NCBI GenBank assembly: GCA_900757335.1
Contig: CAAENL010000189.1
Location: 1-5,167, forward strand
Source: Clostridia bacterium
Lineage (GTDB): Bacteria; Bacillota; Clostridia; Oscillospirales; Acutalibacteraceae
Length of the DNA: 5,167 bases
Direction: 5' to 3'
The translations under genes were made by a program, and so were the position numbers. Shown here in pieces: positions 1 through 5,048 of the stretch. A model generated the notes under the pieces. That model was not told where the DNA came from, ran no database searches, and saw only the letters and a program-made list of their open reading frames with translations. Every line of letters begins with the position of its first letter. The stretch's first letter is position 1.

Positions 1-1380
1 AAGAGTCATTCTTTCTCTTATAACTCTTTCAAGTCTTGAAAATCCTATTCTTACCTGATTTTGAAGAAGTTCTCCGACGGAACGAATTCTTCTGTTGCCC
101 AAATGGTCAATGTCGTCGGTAACACCTATACCATGGCTTAAACAAGTCATATAGTTTATCGAAGCAAAAATATCATCTATTATTATATGTTTCGGAATAA
201 GTTCGTCTTTTCTGTTTTTAATCGCAATTTTGAGAGCTTTTTCTGTATCACAAGAATCAAGAATTTCAGACAAAATGCTGAATCTTACTTTTTCTTTAAT
301 ATCGCATTCTTTTTTTACATCAAAATCCACAAACTTACTTATATCAACCATGCCGTTGGATATAATCTTTATTTCGTTTCCGTCCTTTTTGATGTATGCC
401 ATGCAAATTCCTGCATTTTCTATTTCCAAAGCTTTTTCTTCGGAAATAATTTCCCCAACGTCGGCAATAATTTCTCCTGTGAGCGGGTTTGGAATCGGAC
501 GCGAAAGTTCTTGCCCTTTAATACGATGAGAAATGGCAAGCTTTTTATTGTATTTATATCTTCCGACGCGTGAAAGATCATATCTTCTTGCATCAAAAAG
601 AAGGGAATTTATGTGTGCTTGAGAATTTTCCAATGTAGGAGGTTCGCCCGGACGAAGTTTTCTGTAAACTTCAAAAAGAGCTTCTTCCATGTTTTTGCAT
701 GCATCTTTTTCAAGAGTCGCCAAAATACGCTCATCTTCACCGAAGTATTCGGTAATTTCAGCGTCACTGCCGAGTCCTAAAGCTCTTATGAAAGTTGTAA
801 GAGGTATTTTTCTGTTTTTATCAATTCTTACATATAAAACATCATTTGAATCGGTTTCATACTCTAACCATGCACCACGATTCGGAATTATTGTTGAACT
901 GAAAAGTTCCTTACCCGTTTTGTCGTATTCCATTTTGAAATAAACACCCGGAGAACGAACCAACTGCGAAATTACCACACGTTCGGCACCGTTTATAATA
1001 AAGGTTCCGCTGTCGGTCATAATAGGAAATTCTCCCATGAAAACATCCGATTCTTTAACCTGACCCGTTTCCTTATTAAGAAGACGTGCAGTAACCCTGA
1101 GTGCAGCGGCGTATGTAGTATCGCGTTCTTTACACTCGTTTATATCGTAAGTAGGGTGGTTAACATCCATGGTGTAATCGGTAAAGTCCAAAACAAGATT
1201 TCCGGTGTAATCCGTTATTCCGGACACATCCTTAAAGACTTCTTTTAAACCTTCTTGCAAAAACCAATTGTAAGAATTTTTTTGAATTTCCAAAAGATTT
1301 GGAAGTTTTATCACTTCATCGATTTTGGAAAAGCTCATTCTGGTTGTCTTCCCAAGCTGCAGCGGTTTGACATTTACCAT
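1..1380 (-). CDS. rpoB: RNA polymerase beta subunit, N-terminal 460 residues (partial, runs off left edge)
   Basis: Catalytic beta subunit of DNA-directed RNA polymerase. The frame is open from the ATG at 1380-1378 down to base 1, giving 460 codons; clostridial RpoB is roughly 1,230-1,250 residues, so the C-terminal two thirds lie outside. Visible hallmarks are the N-terminal stretch [15 protein letters not shown] (residues 19-33), the beta-lobe/protrusion block [19 protein letters not shown] (118-136) followed by [11 protein letters not shown] (138-148), and [18 protein letters not shown] (425-442). By comparison with Bacillus and E. coli RpoB, the sequence ends shortly before the rifampicin-resistance cluster, so resistance cannot be judged. 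The start at 1380 is preferred because GGAG (1396-1393) lies 12 nt upstream. An in-frame ATG at 1398 would add six residues but has no ribosome binding site. Upstream there is no rplL; the gene is divergent from tyrS and has its own promoter. Identification is essentially certain. Confidence 0.98.
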   Translation of the reverse strand, partial: MVNVKPLQLGKTTRMSFSKIDEVIKLPNLLEIQKNSYNWFLQEGLKEVFKDVSGITDYTGNLVLDFTDYTMDVNHPTYDINECKERDTTYAAALRVTARLLNKETGQVKESDVFMGEFPIMTDSGTFIINGAERVVISQLVRSPGVYFKMEYDKTGKELFSSTIIPNRGAWLEYETDSNDVLYVRIDKNRKIPLTTFIRALGLGSDAEITEYFGEDERILATLEKDACKNMEEALFEVYRKLRPGEPPTLENSQAHINSLLFDARRYDLSRVGRYKYNKKLAISHRIKGQELSRPIPNPLTGEIIADVGEIISEEKALEIENAGICMAYIKKDGNEIKIISNGMVDISKFVDFDVKKECDIKEKVRFSILSEILDSCDTEKALKIAIKNRKDELIPKHIIIDDIFASINYMTCLSHGIGVTDDIDHLGNRRIRSVGELLQNQVRIGFSRLERVIRERMTL

Positions 1381-1392
1381 AGATTTAAAACA

Positions 1393-1396
1393 CTCC
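1393..1396 (-). promoter_or_regulatory. Ribosome binding site of rpoB
   Basis: GGAG on the minus strand, 12 nt before the ATG at 1380. The spacing is somewhat long and the match short compared with the other genes here. It still decides between the ATG at 1380 (site present) and the in-frame ATG at 1398, which this element overlaps and which has only A-rich sequence upstream. Confidence 0.6.
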
Positions 1397-1496
1397 ATTC
1401 ATTTTTTTACGTTTGAACTAACAATAATCAAATAAAATCATTTTCTTTTCCTATAAAATACAACACGAAAATGTATTAATCTAAAAGCAGTTAATA

Positions 1497-1504
1497 CACC
1501 TCCT
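1497..1504 (-). promoter_or_regulatory. Orphan consensus Shine-Dalgarno in the rpoB leader
   Basis: The minus strand reads AGGAGGTG here, an 8-nt full match to the anti-Shine-Dalgarno, about 117 nt upstream of the rpoB start. No ATG, GTG or TTG opens a frame of any length at usable spacing downstream; nearby frames close within a few codons. It may be a relic of a lost gene, a ribosome standby site or a chance match. It is the only unexplained strong ribosome binding site in the window. Confidence 0.4.
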
Positions 1505-1576
1505 GATTATATTTACTTATTTTATTCTACTTGATTTTAAAATAAACCTGTGATACCATAGGAATGATTTTAATAT

Positions 1577-1593
1577 ATTGTACATATTACAAT
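1577..1593. repeat. 17-bp palindrome, ATTGTA-N5-TACAAT, just downstream of the rpoB start site
   Basis: ATTGTA (1577-1582) and TACAAT (1588-1593) are perfect inverted 6-bp arms around CATAT. The element lies at about +5 to +20 of the predicted rpoB transcript. On the other strand it lies where a -35 would fall for a rightward promoter using TATAAT at 1598-1603. It resembles a helix-turn-helix repressor operator in size and symmetry. As RNA it would form only a weak AU-rich hairpin. Function is inferred. Confidence 0.4.
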
Positions 1594-1625
1594 GCAGTAT
1601 AATATTTTACCGCATTTTACTGCAT
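1592..1625. repeat. Perfect 8-bp inverted repeat spanning the rpoB -10 region (operator-like)
   Basis: ATGCAGTA at 1592-1599 and its exact reverse complement TACTGCAT at 1618-1625 are separated by 18 bp. The pair brackets the rpoB -10 element and predicted start site, a position where a bound dimer could block RNA polymerase. Arm centres are about 26 bp apart, near two and a half helical turns. An operator role is inference; the repeat itself is directly visible. Confidence 0.5.
1604..1623. repeat. Tandem 10-bp direct repeat over the rpoB -10/spacer
   Basis: ATTTTACCGC (1604-1613) is followed immediately by ATTTTACTGC (1614-1623), a 9/10 match. The 10-bp period places the two copies on the same face of the helix. 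The first copy contains the rpoB -10 element (TAAAAT read on the minus strand). The second copy overlaps the right arm of the inverted repeat at 1592-1625. This could be a pair of regulator half-sites or a chance duplication in AT-rich DNA. Confidence 0.5.
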
Positions 1626-1632
1626 ATGTCAA
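1604..1632 (-). promoter_or_regulatory. Strong sigma-A-type promoter for rpoB
   Basis: On the minus strand, TTGACA (1632-1627) is followed by a 17-bp spacer and TAAAAT (1609-1604): a perfect -35, ideal spacing and 5/6 of the -10. Transcription would start near 1597 and leave a leader of about 217 nt before rpoB. This is the best promoter in the window and supports rpoB being transcribed here independently of a ribosomal-protein operon. The call is from sequence match only. Confidence 0.75.
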
Positions 1633-1645
1633 GTAAAATCCGTGC

Positions 1646-1675
1646 TTTAAATATTTTTATTTCAGATTATAGAAT
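1646..1675 (+). promoter_or_regulatory. Candidate promoter for tyrS
   Basis: TTTAAA (1646-1651), an 18-bp spacer and TAGAAT (1670-1675; 5/6 of consensus) would start transcription near 1682, about 38 nt before tyrS. Alternatives are TTGATT (1531-1536), 17 bp, TACCAT (1554-1559) with a TG extended -10, and a perfect TATAAT at 1598-1603 that has no recognisable -35. The choice between them cannot be made from sequence, so confidence is low. Confidence 0.3.
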
Positions 1676-1706
1676 ATTTGGAGCATTTTCTTATTATTTT
1701 TTAAAA

Positions 1707-1712
1707 AAGGTG
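1707..1712 (+). promoter_or_regulatory. Ribosome binding site of tyrS
   Basis: AAGGTG lies 7 nt before the ATG at 1720, which is ideal spacing for a low-GC Gram-positive gene, and fixes the tyrS start. Confidence 0.8.
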
Positions 1713-1719
1713 AAGTTTT

Positions 1720-2943
1720 ATGGACATTTATAGAGAACTTTCCGAGCGAGAACTCATCGCTCAGGTAACAAATGAAGAAAAAGTCAAAGAACTTTTAAAT
1801 ACTGAAAAAGTTCCTTTTTATATAGGATTTGAACCTACTGCCGATTCTTTGCACGTGGGGCACTTTGTTCAGCTTATGATTATGTCCAGACTTCAAAAAG
1901 CCGGACACATTCCGATAATCCTTTTCGGCGGCGGAACAGGACTTATAGGCGACCCATCCGGGAAAACCGACATGAGAAAAATGCTTACTCCAGAAATAAT
2001 AAATCACAACGTGGAATGTTTCAAAAAACAAGCTTCCAAATTTTTAGATTTGACTCCCGGCAAAGCACTTGTAGTAAATAACGCAGAATGGCTTATGGAT
2101 TTGAATTACATAAAATTTTTAAGAGAAATAGGCGTACATTTTTCGGTAAACAGAATGCTTGCAGCTGAATGCTACAAGCAAAGATTAGAACGCGGTCTTA
2201 CTTTCTTTGAACTCAATTACATGATAATGCAAAGCTATGATTTTCTTGTTTTGAGCAGAAAATACGGTTGCAAGCTTGAGCTCGGAGGAGATGATCAGTG
2301 GAGCAACATTATAGGCGGAGTAGAACTCGTAAGAAGATGCGACAAAAAGGAAGTATATGGTCTTACGTTTAAGCTTCTAACCACAAGCGAAGGTAAAAAA
2401 ATGGGAAAAACTGAAAAAGGTGCACTTTGGCTTGATCCAAATCGCACGTCTCCTTATGAATTTTACCAATACTGGAGAAATGTTGACGACCAAGATGTTA
2501 CCAAATGCATGAAAATGTTGACTTTTATTCCCATAAATGAAATAAATGAATACGAAAAATTATCCGGCAGCGATATTAACAAAGCAAAAGAAAAACTGGC
2601 ATACGAAATAACAAAACTTGTTCACGGAGAAGAAGAAGCTGAAAAATCAATGCAAACTGCTCGTTCTCTTTTCGGAGGCAAAGATTCAAGTTTAGATGCA
2701 CCTGAGTTTCAGTTCCCTCAAGAAAAATTATCAGAAAATTCAACCGAGCTTTTACTTATATTAACGGAATCAGGACTCGCTTCTTCAAAAAGTGAAGCCA
2801 GAAGACTTATTTCTCAAGGAGGAATTTCCGTAGACGGAGAAAAAATCAACGATATTTCTTACAAAGTTGATAATGAATTAATAAAAAAAGGAATTATCAT
2901 AAAAAAAGGAAAAAAGGTTTATAAAAAAATACTTATTAAATAA
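1720..2943 (+). CDS. tyrS: Tyrosyl-tRNA synthetase
   Basis: Class I aminoacyl-tRNA synthetase that activates tyrosine with ATP and charges tRNA-Tyr in the cytoplasm, normally as a homodimer. At 407 residues it is close to the usual bacterial length of about 420. The Rossmann catalytic domain carries the tyrosine-pocket Y34, the HIGH signature as HVGH (45-48), GDPSGK (77-82), the Y167-Q171-D174 set matching Tyr169/Gln173/Asp176 of the Bacillus stearothermophilus enzyme, GGDDQWSN (189-196) and the KMSKS equivalent KMGKT (227-231). An anticodon-binding helical region follows, and a C-terminal S4 RNA-binding domain spans about 342-407 (SGLASSKSEARRLISQGGI core, 351-369). Position 38 is Glu where the B. 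stearothermophilus enzyme has Asp. The gene appears monocistronic: divergent from rpoB and followed by two terminators. No T-box is visible upstream. Whether it is the sole TyrRS (tyrS) or a second, tyrZ-like paralogue cannot be told from this window. Confidence 0.98.
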   Translation: MDIYRELSERELIAQVTNEEKVKELLNTEKVPFYIGFEPTADSLHVGHFVQLMIMSRLQKAGHIPIILFGGGTGLIGDPSGKTDMRKMLTPEIINHNVECFKKQASKFLDLTPGKALVVNNAEWLMDLNYIKFLREIGVHFSVNRMLAAECYKQRLERGLTFFELNYMIMQSYDFLVLSRKYGCKLELGGDDQWSNIIGGVELVRRCDKKEVYGLTFKLLTTSEGKKMGKTEKGALWLDPNRTSPYEFYQYWRNVDDQDVTKCMKMLTFIPINEINEYEKLSGSDINKAKEKLAYEITKLVHGEEEAEKSMQTARSLFGGKDSSLDAPEFQFPQEKLSENSTELLLILTESGLASSKSEARRLISQGGISVDGEKINDISYKVDNELIKKGIIIKKGKKVYKKILIK

Positions 2944-2970
2944 CATTACAATTTGAATTTCAACAAGCAA

Positions 2971-2996
2971 CCACGCACATTGTGCGTGGTTTTTTT
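2971..2996 (+). terminator. Rho-independent terminator of tyrS
   Basis: CCACGCAC (2971-2978), loop ATT, then GTGCGTGG (2982-2989): a perfect 8-bp GC-rich stem, extendable by two A-T pairs at its base (2969-2970 with 2990-2991). It runs into seven T residues (2990-2996). It starts 27 nt after the tyrS stop and is a textbook intrinsic terminator. Confidence 0.9.
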
Positions 2997-3005
2997 ACAG
3001 ACAGC

Positions 3006-3030
3006 AAAACCGCCGATAACAGCGGTTTTT
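3006..3030. terminator. Second hairpin terminator, probably bidirectional between convergent genes
   Basis: AAAACCGC (3006-3013) pairs with GCGGTTTT (3022-3029) around an 8-nt loop. On the plus strand it ends in five T residues and backs up the tyrS terminator. Read on the minus strand it has four T residues within the stem and lies about 65 nt beyond the stop of the AAA+ gene, so it probably also ends that transcript, though less efficiently. Confidence 0.65.
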
Positions 3031-3092
3031 ATTACTTATATAGATAAATGAATAAACAAGGCAAAAATCAAAGCAAATCAAAATTTTTAATA

Positions 3093-4880
3093 CTATTTCT
3101 TTTCATCTTCATCAGTGAGTGTAAACCTTTTTTTATCTGGATCATAGCTTACATACACTTTTTTGCCTTTATAGTAATCTTCTTTTCCTGTTTCGGCTTT
3201 TTTAGCACTTATCTTACCCGTCGCCGCACTAAACAACTCTCCTGTTATAACATCAATATACCTGGCTCCTTGGTCTTTTTCTCTTACAACTTTCGCCATG
3301 TTTTCCAAACATTCATCGTCAATCACTAGATCCATACCAGCAACTTCAGGGCTAGACCAATAATTAACTACATCATTTCTGATTTCTTTATCTATAATTT
3401 TTTTATAGTCTTCAATCGACAAATTATCGAATTCAATAGGATGTACTCTGTTGAGGAAGGATGTATCGTGTTTTATTTCTGTACGTGAGCCGGTATTGTC
3501 GGGCTTAGAATCATCTATTTTCAGAGAAGCGGCACTTTCATTTGACGTTAAGATAAACGTTATACCTGAACAGTCAATCTTTTGTCCCTTAACATTAACA
3601 ACACCCTGGTCGATTATGGTTCGAAAGACTTCATCAAGGGCGGGAGTACACATTTTATCATATTCATTAATTATAACTAATCCATCACTATTTTGATTAA
3701 GATACTTTACCAAACTTTTCTGTTCAGACATTACATTTCTACCTCCGGAAGACCCCATGCCAAAACTTCCGCCCCACGGACTGTAGCCACGGCTCATACC
3801 GAAAAGCTGTTCCACTACACTTTCCCCCGTAGTTTCTTTATCTACTTCTGAAGCAGAAATAATAAATACGTCGGTAGTATTCGATAATACCTTATATTGT
3901 GCCAGACCTTCTGCCATTAAAGTTTTACCTACACCCGAAGGACCTGCAAAATAAAGAACGTCCCCGTGACGATAGTCCTCTCCTTTGAACCTCGCCTGAT
4001 TTCTTTTATGCAAAATTCTAGTGACAGCAGCTCTTATCTCTTCCTTAGCTTTTTCTTGTCCAGAAATTGTTTTTAAAAGTTCTTCAAGATTTTCCTGTGC
4101 ATCCCTGAAGTTCAGCTCTTCATTGTCAATTTTTTTGTCCAGACGGTTTTTATATTCTTTAAACTTGTTCCAAGCATTTTTTGCAATCCACGAAGCACCA
4201 CCAATTCTAACAAGTGTTTTACTAAGACCAGCTATATCCGTCATTGCCTCTTTACCTGCTTCTATCGGACCCCATCTGGGAAGTATATGATCGCCAATCC
4301 AATTTTTAATCCTTCTATAGAAATTTTCTTGGGGTTGTGTACCCGTTTTTGAAGCATCGCCCGCATCATCCGAAGAAGACAATTTTCCATTAACTGCGTA
4401 CAATAATGCTAAACCTGCGATTGCTCCTCCCGCTATCCCAGCGTATGCAAAATATCGCTTATATTTTTGCCAAAAACTTACTTTTTTAGTATTCCTCCTA
4501 GAAATGTTTGAAGGTGGTGTTTTACTTGCGGTGACAGCACCTTGTGCCATTGGAGTGATAGAATATGCCATTGTCATCATAGAAAGCGAAACTGCCAAAG
4601 CTTTACTGTAATTAGATTTTCTTTTTCCTCCGGAAATGTTATTCAAATTTCTTTTTTCATCCAAACCTATTTTTTCATCTAAATTTATTTCTTTATCAAT
4701 TTTTTCAAAATCAGGTACATCAATATTTTCCAAAAATTCCTCAAACTCCTGTAAAGTATATCCTCCGTGAACGGATATACAAAAATCATAAGCGTCTTCC
4801 AAAGTCTTTGCTTCACACAGCTTTTCAAAAAGTTCCTCACTGTTTAAGATTTTTACAATTGCTTTCTCGATATCACTCAT
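3093..4880 (-). CDS. Nif11-leader / membrane / Clp-type AAA+ ATPase fusion protein
   Basis: A complete 595-residue gene with an AGGAGG site 6 nt before the ATG. Residues 1-53 resemble the Nif11 leader domain of RiPP precursors (NSEELFEKLCEAKTLEDA, then a Gly-Tyr turn and TLQEFEEFL). Residues 79-85 read LNNISGG, matching the Leu(-7), Ile(-4), Gly-Gly pattern of double-glycine leaders cut by C39 peptidases. Two hydrophobic segments follow (about 94-115, ending AQGA like a signal peptide, and 144-163). After a helical linker, a single AAA+ module resembles the second ATPase domain of ClpA/ClpB: SGQEKAKEEI (273-282), Walker A GPSGVGKT (313-320), pore-loop-like GYSPWGG (365-371) with a Gly-rich extension, Walker B LVIINE (401-406; Asn405 replaces the usual Asp), sensor 1 Asn447, putative arginine finger Arg478 in FLNR, and sensor 2 GAR (538-540). 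The ATPase class is secure. The Nif11 call is good but unaligned. The biological role is unknown: remodelling of a membrane or exported substrate is only inference. Confidence 0.85.
   Translation of the reverse strand: MSDIEKAIVKILNSEELFEKLCEAKTLEDAYDFCISVHGGYTLQEFEEFLENIDVPDFEKIDKEINLDEKIGLDEKRNLNNISGGKRKSNYSKALAVSLSMMTMAYSITPMAQGAVTASKTPPSNISRRNTKKVSFWQKYKRYFAYAGIAGGAIAGLALLYAVNGKLSSSDDAGDASKTGTQPQENFYRRIKNWIGDHILPRWGPIEAGKEAMTDIAGLSKTLVRIGGASWIAKNAWNKFKEYKNRLDKKIDNEELNFRDAQENLEELLKTISGQEKAKEEIRAAVTRILHKRNQARFKGEDYRHGDVLYFAGPSGVGKTLMAEGLAQYKVLSNTTDVFIISASEVDKETTGESVVEQLFGMSRGYSPWGGSFGMGSSGGRNVMSEQKSLVKYLNQNSDGLVIINEYDKMCTPALDEVFRTIIDQGVVNVKGQKIDCSGITFILTSNESAASLKIDDSKPDNTGSRTEIKHDTSFLNRVHPIEFDNLSIEDYKKIIDKEIRNDVVNYWSSPEVAGMDLVIDDECLENMAKVVREKDQGARYIDVITGELFSAATGKISAKKAETGKEDYYKGKKVYVSYDPDKKRFTLTDEDEKK
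4722..4880 (-). other. Nif11-like leader domain coding segment (residues 1-53)
   Basis: The segment has the spacing of the Nif11 family: a short N-terminal helix, then S/D-x-E-L-x-x-K-L-x-x-A-K-x-L-E-D-A, a Gly-Tyr turn and a closing E-E-F helix. In known systems this domain is a leader recognised by RiPP-modifying enzymes or exporters, normally on a short precursor rather than on an ATPase of this size. The acidic linker 54-78 leads to the LNNISGG motif encoded at 4646-4626. Recognition is by eye, without a profile score. Confidence 0.6.
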
Positions 4881-4886
4881 AACATA

Positions 4887-4892
4887 CCTCCT
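4887..4892 (-). promoter_or_regulatory. Ribosome binding site of the AAA+ gene
   Basis: AGGAGG on the minus strand, 6 nt upstream of the ATG at 4880. This full consensus confirms the start and therefore that the Nif11-like region belongs to the protein. Confidence 0.85.
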
Positions 4893-4941
4893 ACACTGAT
4901 TTTTATATATTTTGTTAAACTCAAAAACTAAATATAGTTAT

Positions 4942-4969
4942 ATATTACAAAATCCTACATAAAAGTCAA
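4942..4969 (-). promoter_or_regulatory. Promoter of the AAA+ gene
   Basis: TTGACT (4969-4964), a 16-bp spacer and TAATAT (4947-4942) on the minus strand form a good sigma-A-type promoter. Transcription would begin near 4935, giving a leader of about 55 nt that contains the ribosome binding site. Confidence 0.6.
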
Positions 4970-4983
4970 TACCTAAAATTTAT

Positions 4984-5012
4984 TTGTAACCAAATTTTAC
5001 ATAATTTAATAG
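4984..5012 (+). promoter_or_regulatory. Candidate promoter of the Cys-rich peptide gene
   Basis: TTGTAA (4984-4989), a 17-bp spacer and TAATAG (5007-5012) give a moderate match to a sigma-A promoter about 30 bp before the start codon region. It lies back to back with the AAA+ gene promoter, the two -35 elements being about 15 bp apart. A different sigma factor, for example a sporulation one, cannot be excluded. Confidence 0.35.
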
Positions 5013-5033
5013 TATGTTAGTGTAAACATTAAA

Positions 5034-5039
5034 AGGAGG
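5034..5039 (+). promoter_or_regulatory. Ribosome binding site of the Cys-rich peptide gene
   Basis: AGGAGG 9 nt before the ATG at 5049. This perfect site is the main reason to accept the short, compositionally odd downstream frame as a real gene. Confidence 0.85.
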
Positions 5040-5048
5040 AATTCATAC

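Larger units (their letters stand above)
1381..1719. other. Divergent rpoB-tyrS intergenic region without genes
   Basis: These 339 bp are strongly AT-rich and contain no convincing coding frame. They hold the rpoB promoter, its leader with the orphan Shine-Dalgarno, the repeat cluster at 1577-1625 and candidate tyrS promoters. There is no T-box consensus (AGGGTGGNACCGCG-like) and no leader terminator hairpin ahead of tyrS, although T-box control is common for Firmicute aminoacyl-tRNA synthetase genes. No tRNA or known riboswitch was recognised. Confidence 0.7.

Noticed and set aside
187..943. Plus-strand frames of up to 128 codons within the rpoB region
   Set aside because: All are antisense to strongly conserved RpoB sequence, lack ribosome binding sites, and have shadow-like composition.
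1396..1398. Upstream in-frame ATG that would lengthen RpoB by six residues (MECFKS...)
   Set aside because: It has no Shine-Dalgarno upstream and overlaps the GGAG that serves the ATG at 1380. The added residues do not resemble known RpoB N-termini.
1418..1441. Possible 7-codon leader peptide on the minus strand (MILFDYC) preceded by AGGAAAAG
   Set aside because: The ribosome site is weak and the frame is too short to separate from chance in AT-rich DNA.
1527..1559. Possible leader peptide on the minus strand (10 codons, MVSQVYFKIK)
   Set aside because: No ribosome binding site precedes its ATG, it lacks any run of regulatory codons, and it ends 20 nt before the orphan Shine-Dalgarno rather than after it.
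3048..3329. Phe/Ile-rich plus-strand frame that looks like a small membrane protein
   Set aside because: It lies mostly antisense to the C-terminus of the AAA+ gene, has no ribosome binding site, and its Phe-rich content comes from Lys/Glu codons read backwards.
4626..4631. GGAGGA inside the AAA+ gene as an internal translation start signal
   Set aside because: It encodes Gly84-Gly85, and no start codon lies at suitable spacing downstream.
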